A stretch of 64,000 bases of DNA from Pseudomonas kilonensis (GCF_001269885.1 NZ_LHVH01000022.1:62001-126000), one strand, 5' to 3'. Positions 52,120-60,954 are shown, counted from the stretch's first letter. The notes: generated from the letters alone by a model not told the origin. Numbers and translations are program-made.

Positions 52120-52914
52120 TTAGCTGCCGGCCTTGCGTAACGCCGCATGCTGCGGATTGAACGTCCACACCGCCAGCAGCGCAAACACCAGGGTCAACCC
52201 CACGCACACCGCCATCGCCAGCAGGTTGAACTGCTCGTACAGCGCAAAACGCACCAACTCCACGCCATGGGTGAACGGGCTGACCGCGCAGAGCCAGTAC
52301 AGCCAAGGGCTGGCTTCCTGCATTTTCCACAGTGGGTACAGCGCTGAAGACAGAAAGAACATCGGGAAAATCACGAAATTCATCACCCCGGCGAAGTTCT
52401 CCAGTTGCCGGATGGCATTGGACAGCAGCAAGCCCAGGGCGCTGAGCATCAGGGCCACCAGCAACAGGGCCGGCAGGGCCAGCAGCAGGCCCATGGCCGG
52501 TGGCTGGATGCCGTACAGCCAGGCGATGGCGAGAAAAGCATAGACCTGCAACAGCGAGATCAGCGAGGTCGCCAACAACTTGCTCGCCAGCAGGAACGCC
52601 CGGGGCAGGGGGCTGGTGAGCAACACGCGCATGCTGCCCATTTCCCGGTCGTAGACCATCGACAGCGAGCCCTGCATGCCGTTGAACAACAGGATCATGC
52701 AGGCCAGCCCGGGCACGATGTACACCTCGTAGGGAATGTAGGTGTCGTAGGGCGCGATGATCGCGATGCCCAATGCCGCGCGAAAGCCGGCGGCGAACAC
52801 CAGCAGCCACAGCAGGGGCCGTACCAGAGCGCTGAGCAGTCGTGTGCGTTGCAACACGAAGCGCAGCCATTCGCGCATGACGATGCCGCTGAAACAATGC
52901 CAGTACGCGTTCAT
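52120..52914 (-). CDS. pedC: ABC transporter permease, PQQ alcohol-oxidation system
   Basis: A 264-residue ABC-2-type permease with six hydrophobic segments. LFNGMQGSLSMVYDREMGSMRVLLTSPLPR and NFVIFPMFFLSSALYPLWKM are typical of the family found only beside PQQ-dependent alcohol dehydrogenases. Its ATG overlaps the ATPase stop (ATGA). It would form an exporter-type transporter with the 52911-53642 ATPase; the transported compound is unknown. The symbol follows family usage and is not certain. Confidence 0.82.
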   Translation of the reverse strand: MNAYWHCFSGIVMREWLRFVLQRTRLLSALVRPLLWLLVFAAGFRAALGIAIIAPYDTYIPYEVYIVPGLACMILLFNGMQGSLSMVYDREMGSMRVLLTSPLPRAFLLASKLLATSLISLLQVYAFLAIAWLYGIQPPAMGLLLALPALLLVALMLSALGLLLSNAIRQLENFAGVMNFVIFPMFFLSSALYPLWKMQEASPWLYWLCAVSPFTHGVELVRFALYEQFNLLAMAVCVGLTLVFALLAVWTFNPQHAALRKAGS

Positions 52915-53642
52915 GGCCGGGCTCCCGAGGCGGTCAAGTGGGTGAAGGCCGAGCCGAGGCTGCCGCCGTGTTCCAGGCTCACCGCGTCGGCCTGGCCGCT
53001 GGCGACCAGGCGGCCCTGGTGCACGATCAACAGGTCGTCACTGGGCTGCACTTCGTCGAGCAAGTGAGTGGTCCAGAGCACGCTGATGCCTTGCTCGCTG
53101 CACAGTTGCCGGATGTGCAGGCCCAGGGCGAGTCGGCTGGCCGGATCAAGGCCGACGCTGGGTTCGTCGAGCAGCAACAGGCGCGGTTCGTGGAGCAGGG
53201 CGCGGGCGATTTCCACCCGGCGGCGATGGCCACCGTTGAGGTCGCGCACTCGCTCATGGCGGCGCTCGGTCAGGTGCTGGCGGGTCAGTTCGGCGTCGAT
53301 GCGGGCGCTGCCCTGGCGCCGCGAAAATCCGTGCAGCGCCAGGTGATAGCGCAGGTTCTGTTCAATGCTCAGGTCCAGGTCCAGGGTGCTCTGTTGGAAC
53401 ACCACGCCCAACTGGCGCAAGGCCGGTCTTGGTGATTTCTGCAGGGAATGACCACCGATGCGGATCTCGCCGCGTTGCAGGTCGTAGAGGCGTGTGAGCA
53501 GGGCGATCAGCGTCGACTTGCCAGCGCCGTTGGGTCCCAGCAGCGCGGCGAAACGTCCGGCCGGCAAGCTGAAACTCATCTGCTTGAGGGCTTCGCGCGC
53601 GCCATAGGCAAAGCTCAGGTCGCTGACCTCCAGGGCGTTCAT
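52911..53642 (-). CDS. ABC transporter ATPase, PQQ alcohol-oxidation system
   Basis: A 243-residue ATPase. Walker A LGPNGAGKSTLIALL, signature LNGGHRRRVEIARALL (glycine-rich, S replaced by N) and Walker B LLLLDEPSVGLDP are visible. I chose the ATG at 53642, which overlaps the stop of the beta-propeller gene; a TTG seven codons upstream is less likely. Partner of the downstream permease. Confidence 0.84.
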   Translation of the reverse strand: MNALEVSDLSFAYGAREALKQMSFSLPAGRFAALLGPNGAGKSTLIALLTRLYDLQRGEIRIGGHSLQKSPRPALRQLGVVFQQSTLDLDLSIEQNLRYHLALHGFSRRQGSARIDAELTRQHLTERRHERVRDLNGGHRRRVEIARALLHEPRLLLLDEPSVGLDPASRLALGLHIRQLCSEQGISVLWTTHLLDEVQPSDDLLIVHQGRLVASGQADAVSLEHGGSLGSAFTHLTASGARP

Positions 53643-54646
53643 GGCGTGACCACCACGCCCCAAGGGTAGCGCCCGACTTTCACCGACTTCAGGACTTTGC
53701 GGCTCTCTACGTCAATCACCGAGACATCGCCGCTGACGCCGTTGGTCGCCAGCAGCTGCTTCTGGTCCGGGGTGAACGCCAGTTGCCAGACCCGTCGGCC
53801 CACCAGCAGGTAATCCAGCACTTCGAAGGTGTTGGCGTCGATCACCGCCACATGGTTGGCCGGGCCCAGGGCGACGAACGCCAGCTTGCCGTCGGCGCTG
53901 AGCTTGATGCCCACCGGTTGGACCTTGTCTGGATGCACGCCCTTGATCTGGAACGTCAGGGTCTTGAGGATCTTGCGCGTCGCCACGTCGAGCACGGTCA
54001 ACGTGCCGCCGATCTCCGCCGAGGCCCAGAGCTGCGTACCGTCGCGATTGAACTCGACGAAACGTGGCCGTTGGTCCACCAGGGTGTTGTCGGCCAGGGT
54101 CTGGGTGCTGGTGTCGATCCAGTGCAGCATGTTCGTGGTTTCACTGGTGTTGACCGCCCACTTGCCGTCGGGGCTGACGGCCATGCCTTCGGGCTCGACA
54201 CCGACGCCGATCTGGCCCAGTACTTCGGACGTTTGGGTGTCGATCACCGTGACCAGGGCATCGTCTTCGTTGGACACGTAGAGCCAGCGGTCGTTGGGGT
54301 GCAGGGCGAACTGCTCGGGGTCCTTGCCGGAGGGCAGTTCCTTGATGATCTTGCGGGTGGCGACGTCCATCACCTGGACCCGGTCCGAGTCGCTGGCGCA
54401 GATGTACAGCAGGCGATTGTCGTGGGACAGCAGCAGGCCCCGGGGGCGCTGGCCGACCGGCAGGGTCTCGATGACTTCCAGGCGCTGCATGTCGATCAGG
54501 CTCAGGCTGTTGTCCTTCTCGTTGGAGACCCAGGCGATGCTGGCGGCGGCGCAGGGGCCAGCGGCGAGCAATGCCGCGCCCAGGGCGAGGGCTTTGCATA
54601 ACCGGGTCGGGCAGAGCCGGGCCGGGTGAATCAGGGAGCGGCGCAT
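53639..54646 (-). CDS. PQQ-catabolism-associated beta-propeller (YVTN) protein
   Basis: A 335-residue exported protein. After an N-terminal signal (about residues 1-34, AGPCAAA) it consists of repeated YVTN blades such as LLYICASDSDRVQVMDVATRKIIKEL, here recognisable by the D-V-A-T-R-K-I repeats, ending with VSVIDVESRKVLKSVKVG. It belongs to the propeller family genetically tied to PQQ alcohol dehydrogenases. AAGGAAA precedes the ATG. It shares a transcript with the ABC genes downstream and the binding-protein-like gene upstream (26-base gap). Confidence 0.84.
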   Translation of the reverse strand: MRRSLIHPARLCPTRLCKALALGAALLAAGPCAAASIAWVSNEKDNSLSLIDMQRLEVIETLPVGQRPRGLLLSHDNRLLYICASDSDRVQVMDVATRKIIKELPSGKDPEQFALHPNDRWLYVSNEDDALVTVIDTQTSEVLGQIGVGVEPEGMAVSPDGKWAVNTSETTNMLHWIDTSTQTLADNTLVDQRPRFVEFNRDGTQLWASAEIGGTLTVLDVATRKILKTLTFQIKGVHPDKVQPVGIKLSADGKLAFVALGPANHVAVIDANTFEVLDYLLVGRRVWQLAFTPDQKQLLATNGVSGDVSVIDVESRKVLKSVKVGRYPWGVVVTP

Positions 54647-54672
54647 GGCGGTTTCCTTATTGTTGTTATCGA

Positions 54673-55839
54673 TCAGGGGTAACGGCAGCTCACTTCGGGC
54701 TGGTCGTAACCCAGGCTGTCCATTTCATTGGAAGGGTGCAGAAAACCGTCCTGGGGCGAGGTGCTGACCAGTGCCCGTGGCTGGATCAGCGCAATGGGTT
54801 GGCGCAACTGGCCGTTCCAGGGCCGGTAGCTGAGCTTGCGACCCTTGAAACCGTCCAGGGGCAACTGGTCGCTGAGGGCCAGTTGGCGGATGGCGAGTGG
54901 GGCGTCCTGACGCAACTTGCCCACGGCGCTGGCGATGCTGCGCACGGCGATCCAGGCGGCGAAATCGCGGTCGTTCATCCAGCGTCCGGCCAGGGCTTCA
55001 AAGCGTTTTTGCAACTGCGCCGCGCCGTAGGTTTCCACGGTCTTGTGCCAGCCGGTGGGGGTCAGCCCTTGGGTGCCGGCTACCGGGCGTGGGTACCAGG
55101 TCTGGTAGGGCAGGTATTCACCGAAATCACCGCGCTCGTCGGCCACCAGCACCACGTCGTACTCGGCGGTCTGGGTGAACAGCGGCATGTCGGCCTGGGC
55201 GCTGCGGCGCTGGTCGTTGTCGAACTGCCAGGTCTTCTCGGCGACGATCTTCATGCCGAAGCGTTTCATGGCCCGGCGCAATGCGGCGGCGTAGGCCTGG
55301 TCCTCGGGCGTCTGGCCGACGATCAGCAACGCCCGCTGCCATTTGCGCACGACGCTGAACTGCACCAGGGCATCGGCGAGCATGGCGCGGTCGGGCAGGC
55401 TGTGCAGCACGTTGCCCAGGCAGTCGGTGGTGCGCAGGCTGTCGTCGGGGCTGCCGGCGTTGAACAGCAGGCTGTCGGGCAGGGCAGCGCTGAGTTGGCG
55501 CAGGCTGGCGGCCGGTGCGTTGACCACGAACAACCGCAGGCCCTGGTCGTGTTGGGCCCGGGCGGCCTGGAGCAGCGCCTCGGGCGTGTCGACGCTAGCG
55601 CTTTCCAGGCGGTAGTCATGCTTGAGGAAACGCCCGGTGCTGTTGCTGTCGACGATCGCCAGTTCAGCGCCGCGCAACCCGGCATCGGCCGGTTCGGCAA
55701 TAACGTTGGACAGCAACGGGCCCGGATCGGGACGGTAACCCAGGTAGCCGATGCGCACTTGCAGCGGCGTGGCATCACCCGCGTGAGCGGTTGCCGCTGC
55801 CAGCAGAGAAACCAGGGCGTAACTGACGAGCCGGCGCAT
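54673..55839 (-). CDS. ABC-type substrate-binding-like protein, PQQ alcohol-oxidation system
   Basis: A 388-residue periplasmic protein related to the branched-chain-amino-acid binding fold. The signal peptide ends about residue 20 (AATAHA/GDA). VRIGYLGYRPDPGPLLSNVIAEPADAGLRG begins the mature part, with VVLVADERGDFGEYLPYQTW further on. GGAGGATGTC leads to the ATG at 55839; longer readings add no signal peptide. First gene of the leftward operon 55839-52120, behind the operator motif at 55919-55931. An exporter-type ABC pair with a binding-like protein is unusual, so it may sense rather than import. Confidence 0.82.
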   Translation of the reverse strand: MRRLVSYALVSLLAAATAHAGDATPLQVRIGYLGYRPDPGPLLSNVIAEPADAGLRGAELAIVDSNSTGRFLKHDYRLESASVDTPEALLQAARAQHDQGLRLFVVNAPAASLRQLSAALPDSLLFNAGSPDDSLRTTDCLGNVLHSLPDRAMLADALVQFSVVRKWQRALLIVGQTPEDQAYAAALRRAMKRFGMKIVAEKTWQFDNDQRRSAQADMPLFTQTAEYDVVLVADERGDFGEYLPYQTWYPRPVAGTQGLTPTGWHKTVETYGAAQLQKRFEALAGRWMNDRDFAAWIAVRSIASAVGKLRQDAPLAIRQLALSDQLPLDGFKGRKLSYRPWNGQLRQPIALIQPRALVSTSPQDGFLHPSNEMDSLGYDQPEVSCRYP

Positions 55840-55918
55840 GACATCCTCCATTGCAGGTAGCGCCAGCATAGAAAGCCCAGGGGCATGGGGAAATATGCAG
55901 AAAGTACCGCCGGTGCAG

Positions 55919-55931
55919 TACCAAGGTAGTA
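55919..55931. promoter_or_regulatory. Inverted-repeat operator candidate, exa/ped regulon
   Basis: TACCA-AGG-TAGTA, centred 86 bases upstream of the binding-protein-like gene. On the minus strand the extended match to the 51946 site is TTACTACYTTRGTAC. Confidence 0.55.
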
Positions 55932-55995
55932 ACTCACCTTGGAGGCCGGGGTTTTAGCATGCAAGGCATCGTCATTGACCAGGAAGGGACAGACC

Positions 55996-56247
55996 ATGCG
56001 GATTCTCAAAGCGCTGCTGCTGCCGTTTCTGCTGATCCTGAGTTTAGTTGGCGTTGATCGGTTGCCTGGCAAGCACAAAACCAGCAAACACCCACAACCC
56101 CATGTGGGAGCGGGCTTGCTCGTGAAGGCGGCAGTACTGTCGGTACCTATGCAAGCTGACCCACCGCTTTCGCGAGCAAGCCCGCTCCCACAAGGGATCT
56201 GTGGCGCGCATACAAACTGCGAGCTCGTTCCGGAAATGGGTCACTAA
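55996..56247 (+). CDS. Possible small hydrophobic protein, C terminus read from a repeat
   Basis: An 83-codon frame beginning MRILKALLLPFLLILSLVGV, a plausible membrane segment or signal, with GGAAGG eight bases before the ATG. From about residue 36 on, the codons come from the REP-like repeat at 56103-56192, so any original C terminus has been replaced. It may be a genuine short protein, a truncated remnant or chance. It ends two bases before the sensor kinase start. Confidence 0.3.
   Translation: MRILKALLLPFLLILSLVGVDRLPGKHKTSKHPQPHVGAGLLVKAAVLSVPMQADPPLSRASPLPQGICGAHTNCELVPEMGH
56103..56192. repeat. REP-like repeat pair
   Basis: TGTGGGAGCGGGCTTGCTCG and CGAGCAAGCCCGCTCCCACA are exact inverted ends, located just upstream of the sensor kinase gene and possibly affecting its expression. 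Confidence 0.9.
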
Positions 56248-56249
56248 AC

Positions 56250-57503
56250 ATGTCAGCCCTCTGGCGCATCAACCTCTGGGTTTGTGCTTTTTTCGCCCTG
56301 GTCACCCTGGCCTGTGCGGTCCTGTTGTTGCACCAGGCCACGGCCGATGTGAAACGCGAGCTGCAATCGGCCGAGTCGGTGGTGCATTACCTGCGCGAAA
56401 CCGCCGAGCGTGATCCGGCCAGTCTCCAGCCGCGATTGACCGGCAGCCTGCGGCATGTGCGGGTCCGTTGGCTGGCCCCTGGACAACTGTTCCCGGCGGA
56501 TGAAGCCGGGATGAAGGCCTGGCTCGGCCGCCGGTTACTCGATGACGGCCCTGCGGCTCAGGTGGTGGGTTTGCCGGACGGTCGGCGGGCCTGGATTGCC
56601 GTCGACCCTCGCGATGAAATCGATGAGATTCTCGATTCCTTGGTGCAACTGTTGTACGTCTGCGCCTTGGCGCTGTCGCTCAGCCTGTTGGTGATTCGCT
56701 GGGGGGTACGCCAGGGCATGCGTTTGCTCGATGAGTTGCTGGATGCATTGCGTCAGGTGTCAGCCGGGAACCTGCAGGTGCGCCTGGGCACTGAGGGTGT
56801 CCCGGAGGCGCAGTATCTGGCGGGGCATTTCAATCGCATGACCGCCGCCCTGGTCGAGGCCCAGGCCGATAACGCCCGGCTTACCCAGGCCTTGTTGGCC
56901 GTGCAGGAACAGGAGCGCACCCAACTGGCCCAGGCCCTGCACGACGATCTGGGCCAATACGTGGCCGGCATTCGTGCCCGCGCCTGCCTGCTGCGGTTGG
57001 TGATGGATCAACCGCCGGCGCTGGAGCAGACCGTCAGCCAGCTCGAAGAGCATTGCGAGCATTTGCAATTGGGTTTCCGGGCACTGGTGCATGACTTGTA
57101 CCCAGTGGTGTTGCAGCACCTGCCGTTGTGCGAGGCCATCAGGCTGTTGGCCGGGCAATGGCAGGCCAGCCAGGGCATCACCTGTCAGGTGTGGATCGAC
57201 AAAACGCTGCCGCCCTTGTCCGGTCCGGACAAGAGTCACTTGTATCGTTTGTTGCAGGAAGCGTTGACCAACGTCGCCCGGCATGCCGGCGCCACGCAGG
57301 TGCGGATTCGCCTGCAACATCGCGCCGGGCGCCTGCGGTTGCTGGTGCGCGACAACGGTTGCGGAGCGACGCAACCATCGCGCGCCGGTGTTGGCTTGCA
57401 CTCGATGTCTGAGCGGGCGCGCAGCCTGGGCGGTGAGCTGCGCATCATCAGCCAGCCTGGCGCCGGTTGGGCGCTGGCCTTGAATATTGCCCTGGAGGCG
57501 TGA
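56250..57503 (+). CDS. eraS: Sensor histidine kinase EraS (PedS2-type)
   Basis: A 417-residue membrane sensor of the NarX/UhpB class. Two hydrophobic segments (about residues 5-30 and 130-150) enclose a periplasmic sensor region; a HAMP-like linker (LLDELLDALRQVSAGNLQVRLG) follows. The HisKA_3 histidine is H231 in QLAQALHDDLGQYVAGIRAR; the ATPase part ends with DNGCGAT and GVGLHSMSERARSLGGEL. It is the partner of the overlapping response regulator gene. In P. putida the equivalent pair controls the switch between calcium and lanthanide alcohol dehydrogenases; in P. aeruginosa it governs ethanol oxidation. Confidence 0.87.
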   Translation: MSALWRINLWVCAFFALVTLACAVLLLHQATADVKRELQSAESVVHYLRETAERDPASLQPRLTGSLRHVRVRWLAPGQLFPADEAGMKAWLGRRLLDDGPAAQVVGLPDGRRAWIAVDPRDEIDEILDSLVQLLYVCALALSLSLLVIRWGVRQGMRLLDELLDALRQVSAGNLQVRLGTEGVPEAQYLAGHFNRMTAALVEAQADNARLTQALLAVQEQERTQLAQALHDDLGQYVAGIRARACLLRLVMDQPPALEQTVSQLEEHCEHLQLGFRALVHDLYPVVLQHLPLCEAIRLLAGQWQASQGITCQVWIDKTLPPLSGPDKSHLYRLLQEALTNVARHAGATQVRIRLQHRAGRLRLLVRDNGCGATQPSRAGVGLHSMSERARSLGGELRIISQPGAGWALALNIALEA

Positions 57504-58141
57504 TGAACATTTTATTGGTGGACGACCATGCGGTGGTTCGGCAGGGCTATGCCAGCCTTTTGCGGGTGTTGATGCCGGACTTGCAGGTCCGCGAAGCAGC
57601 CACCGGTGAGGAGGCGTTGAGCCAGGTGCAGGAGCAGGTGCCGCATCTGGTGATCATGGACTTCGGCCTGCCCGGTATCAGTGGCTTGGAAACCACCCGC
57701 CGCCTACGCCAGCGCCTGCCGCAACTGCGGGTGTTGTTCTTCAGCATGCACGATGAATTGCCCTTGGTGCGCCAGGCCTTGGACGCTGGCGCTGCGGGCT
57801 ACCTGACCAAGAATTCGGCACCCCAGGTGCTGGTGGACGCGGTGCGGCGAGTGCTGGCCGGGCATGTCTACATCGAGCAATCCCTGGCCACGCAACTGGC
57901 CTGCACCAGCTCGCGCCAGGATGTCGACCCGCGCCTGCAATGCATGACCCAACGGGAGCTGGAGATCTTCGTCATGCTCGCCAAGGGCACACCCGCCCGT
58001 ACCATTGCCGAACAGCTGTGCATCAGCGCCAAGACCGTGTCCAACCACCTGACGCTGCTCAAGAGCAAGTTGCAGGTCAGTTCCCATGCCGAGCTGGTGC
58101 ACTTGGGGATCGATATGGGGGTGGTGCGGGTGGCGGGGTGA
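57503..58141 (+). CDS. eraR: LuxR/NarL-family response regulator EraR (ExaE)
   Basis: A 212-residue response regulator. Phospho-acceptor D53 lies in LVIMDFGLPGISG, followed by the switch segment YLTKNSAP. The C-terminal helix-turn-helix is MLAKGTPARTIAEQLCISAKTVSNHLTLLKSKL. The ATG shares its A with the eraS TGA stop, with GGAGG upstream, so the pair is translationally coupled. It probably activates exaA and related units. Confidence 0.88.
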   Translation: MNILLVDDHAVVRQGYASLLRVLMPDLQVREAATGEEALSQVQEQVPHLVIMDFGLPGISGLETTRRLRQRLPQLRVLFFSMHDELPLVRQALDAGAAGYLTKNSAPQVLVDAVRRVLAGHVYIEQSLATQLACTSSRQDVDPRLQCMTQRELEIFVMLAKGTPARTIAEQLCISAKTVSNHLTLLKSKLQVSSHAELVHLGIDMGVVRVAG

Positions 58142-58172
58142 AAATTCTCATTCCCAGGCGATGACGATCCAC

Positions 58173-58293
58173 TGTGGCGAGGGGATTTATCCCCGCTGGG
58201 GCGCGAAGCGGCCCCCTAGATCTATTTCGCATACCGAGTTGTCTGGTTTTAGGGCCGCTTCGCAGCCCAGCGGGGATAAATCCCCTCGCCACA
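58173..58293. repeat. 121-bp palindromic element, copy B
   Basis: Same element as 50468-50588 but inverted: the centre reads GCATACCGAGTTGTCTGG. The ends are TGTGGCGAGGGGATTTATCC and its complement. It lies between the convergent eraR and pentapeptide genes. Confidence 0.9.
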
Positions 58294-58316
58294 GGGGTTT
58301 GTGTGATCCAGGGCCT

Positions 58317-58961
58317 TCACTGATCCCACGACATCGGGCACCCGGTACAGCCCTGCATGTTCGCATCCTGGAAATTCCCGTAATGCTGGCGAGAACCGCT
58401 CAGGTTGGCCTGTTCCAGGTTGCTTTCGCCGAGCTTGGCTTCCTGCAGGTTGGCGTCGCGCAGGTCGGCACCCTTGAGGTCGGCCTTGCTCAGCCAGGCC
58501 ATTTCCAGGTCTGCCGCCTGCAGGTTGGCCTCGTGCAAGCGGGCGCCGGACAAGCGGGCGAATTGCAGGTAGGCCGCCGTCAAGTCGGCACGCTGGAATT
58601 GTGCGCCCTGGGCGAACAGGCCCCAACCCTGGATCGCCTTGAGCGTGGCGCCGCTGAAGTCTGCCAGGCGCAGGTTGCTTTGTTGCAGGCTGGCACGGGT
58701 CAGGTTGGCGCCCTGTAGCTGGGCTTTCTCAAGGTTGGCCAGGTCCAGCCGCGCGTGCCGCAGATCAGCATCGCGCAGATCGGCCCCGCTGAGGTTCATT
58801 TTGCGCAGGTCCAGGTTGGCCAGTTTCGCACCGCGCAGGTTGGCGCCGGGGCATTGGCTGGATTCGGCGATGAGGCAGCCGTTGATCGTCAGAGGGGTGT
58901 CAGCGTTGTCGGCATGGGCAACGGCGCCGATGAACAGAAGCAGCAATGGCAATAGTTTCAT
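58317..58961 (-). CDS. Exported pentapeptide-repeat protein
   Basis: A 214-residue protein with a signal peptide (about residues 1-18, IGAVAHA/DN) and about 25 pentapeptide units of the A(D/N)LxX type (ANLRGAKLANLDLRK...), predicting a right-handed quadrilateral beta-helix in the periplasm. Cysteines near both ends (INGCLIAESSQC; MQGCTGC) may form disulfides. The start at 58961 gives a signal peptide; the longer frame reads through the repeat at 58980-59070. A homologue sits at the same place in the P. putida ped cluster. Function unknown. Confidence 0.85.
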   Translation of the reverse strand: MKLLPLLLLFIGAVAHADNADTPLTINGCLIAESSQCPGANLRGAKLANLDLRKMNLSGADLRDADLRHARLDLANLEKAQLQGANLTRASLQQSNLRLADFSGATLKAIQGWGLFAQGAQFQRADLTAAYLQFARLSGARLHEANLQAADLEMAWLSKADLKGADLRDANLQEAKLGESNLEQANLSGSRQHYGNFQDANMQGCTGCPMSWDQ

Positions 58962-58979
58962 GGCATGAACTCGGGCAAT

Positions 58980-59070
58980 TGTGGGAGCGGGCTTGCTCGC
59001 GAAGACGTTGGCACAGTCAAAATCCATATCAACTGAACCACCGCTTTCGCGAGCAAGCCCGCTCCCACAG
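58980..59070. repeat. REP-like repeat pair
   Basis: TGTGGGAGCGGGCTTGCTCG and CGAGCAAGCCCGCTCCCACA are exact inverted ends, 27 bases after exaA. It separates exaA from the pentapeptide gene. Confidence 0.9.
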
Positions 59071-59097
59071 GGGATTGTGGTGTGGGTCAGGTTCAGG

Positions 59098-60954
59098 CTA
59101 TTTCTGCGCCGTTGCCTTATCCCAACTCGGAATCTTGAACACCCAGAACGAACCACCCTGGGCCACGGGCTTGGTCAGTTCGGCCATGTCGCCGCCCCAC
59201 AACGGCACGGCGCCGCCGTAGCCGACGGTCACGCCGATGAATTGCTCGCCGTCCTGCTCCCACGTGATGGGTGGGGAGACGATGCCGCTGCCGGTCTGGA
59301 ATTTCCACAGCTCCTTGCCGGTCTTGGCGTCGAAGGCCTTGAAGAAGCCGTCGCCGGTGCCGGTGAACACCAGGTTGCCCTTGGTCGCCAGCACGCCGGC
59401 CCACAGCGGCAGCGGCTCCTTGTGCTCCCAGATCACCTTGCCGGTGGTGGGGTTCATCGCCCGCAGGCTGCCGACGTGATCGTCGTACATGCGCTTGATG
59501 CGAAAGCCCATGCCCAGGTAGGCCGAGCCTTTCTTGTAGTTCACTTCCTCGGTCCAGTATTCCTCTTTCCACTGGTTGCCGGGGACGTAGAACAGGCCGG
59601 TGTCCTGGCTGTAGGCCATGGGGTTCCAGTTCTTGCCGCCGAGGAAGGGTGGCGAGACTTCCACCGGTTTGCCCTTGGTTTCACCCGGCAATGGCTTGGC
59701 CGGACGCTGGCCGGGGTTTTCCACCGGGCGACCGGTCTTGAGGTCGATGTGGCTGGCCCAGGTGATGTTGTCGACGAAGGGGAAGGCGTTCTGCAGCTTG
59801 CCGTTGTTGCGGTCCACCACGTAGAAGAAACCGTTGCGGTCGGCGTGGGCGGTGGCTTTGACCACCTTGCCGTCCTTGTCCTTGTAGTCGAACAGCACCA
59901 GCTCGTTGTTGCCGGAGAAGTCCCAGGCGTCGTTGGGCGTGTGTTGGTAGAACCATTTCACTTCGCCAGTGCTTGGGTCGACGCCGACCTGGCCGGAGGT
60001 GTAGAGGCTGTCGTAATCGTGAGGGTTGCCGTCCTTGGACGTGCGCGCCCAGGTGTTCCACGGGCCGGGGTTGCCCGCGCCGACGATGATGGTGTTGGTC
60101 TCGGGATCGAAACTGGCGCTCTGCCAAGGTGCGCCGCCGCCGTGGCTCCAGGCTTCGACCTTGCCGGTTTCAGTGGTCTTGTCGTCAGGCCAGGAGGGTG
60201 CCTTGACGTCGCCGGTCGGGGTGCTGTCCTTGCCGTTGAGGCGGCCCATGTGGCCTTCGACAAACGGGCGCATCCAGACTTCTTCGCCGGTGTCCGGGTC
60301 GCGGGCGAACAGTTGCCCGACCACACCGAACTCGTCGCCGGAACTGCCATGGATCAACAGGACCTTGCCACTGGTCTTGTCCTTGATCAGCACCGGGGCG
60401 CCGGTCATGGTGTAGCCGCCGGCGTGGTCGCCGAACTTCTTGTTCCACACCACCTTGCCGGTGTTTTTATCCAGGGCGACGACTCGCGCGTCCAGGGTGC
60501 CGAAGTAAATCTTGTCGCCGTAGATGGCCGCGCCGCGGTTGACCACGTCGCAGCACGGGCGAATGTTGTCCGGCAGCCGATGGTTGTAGGTCCACAGGCG
60601 CTTGCCGGTCTTGGCGTCGAGAGCGAACACCCGCGAGTACGAGCCGGTGACGTACACCACGCCGTCGCTGACGATGGCCTGGGACTCCTGGCCGCGCTGC
60701 TTCTCGTCGCCGAATGAGTAGGACCAGGCCGGGGTCAGCTTGAACACGTTCTTGTCGTTGACCTGGGCCAGCGGGCTCCAGCGCTGGGCGTTGGTGCCCA
60801 TGCCGTATTGCAGCACGTCCTGGGTGGTCAGGTGGTCGTTGGCGATGTCTTCCCAGGTGACGGCAGCGCTTGCCGAGGGACTCGACGAGAGACTGCCGGC
60901 CAGCAGCAAGGCAACGGTCAGGGAGGAAAGGGCGGGTAGCGTTTTTATTCTCAT
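59098..60954 (-). CDS. exaA: PQQ-dependent ethanol dehydrogenase, calcium type (ExaA/PedE)
   Basis: A 618-residue periplasmic quinoprotein oxidising ethanol and other alcohols, passing electrons to cytochrome c550. The signal peptide ends about residue 30 (PSASA/AVTWEDI). The eight-bladed propeller has tryptophan-docking repeats (LDAKTGKRLWTY, LDKNTGKVVWNKK). The vicinal disulfide is C134-C135 in RPCCDVVNRG. The catalytic aspartate is D345 in NDAWDFSGNNE. The residue two positions on is S347, whereas lanthanide-dependent enzymes carry Asp there, so this is the calcium form (PedE type). Divergent from exaB across a 254-base regulatory region. Confidence 0.95.
   Translation of the reverse strand: MRIKTLPALSSLTVALLLAGSLSSSPSASAAVTWEDIANDHLTTQDVLQYGMGTNAQRWSPLAQVNDKNVFKLTPAWSYSFGDEKQRGQESQAIVSDGVVYVTGSYSRVFALDAKTGKRLWTYNHRLPDNIRPCCDVVNRGAAIYGDKIYFGTLDARVVALDKNTGKVVWNKKFGDHAGGYTMTGAPVLIKDKTSGKVLLIHGSSGDEFGVVGQLFARDPDTGEEVWMRPFVEGHMGRLNGKDSTPTGDVKAPSWPDDKTTETGKVEAWSHGGGAPWQSASFDPETNTIIVGAGNPGPWNTWARTSKDGNPHDYDSLYTSGQVGVDPSTGEVKWFYQHTPNDAWDFSGNNELVLFDYKDKDGKVVKATAHADRNGFFYVVDRNNGKLQNAFPFVDNITWASHIDLKTGRPVENPGQRPAKPLPGETKGKPVEVSPPFLGGKNWNPMAYSQDTGLFYVPGNQWKEEYWTEEVNYKKGSAYLGMGFRIKRMYDDHVGSLRAMNPTTGKVIWEHKEPLPLWAGVLATKGNLVFTGTGDGFFKAFDAKTGKELWKFQTGSGIVSPPITWEQDGEQFIGVTVGYGGAVPLWGGDMAELTKPVAQGGSFWVFKIPSWDKATAQK

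Noticed and set aside
58962..59156. Longer N terminus for the pentapeptide protein
   Set aside because: It reads through the repeat at 58980-59070 and would bury the signal peptide.
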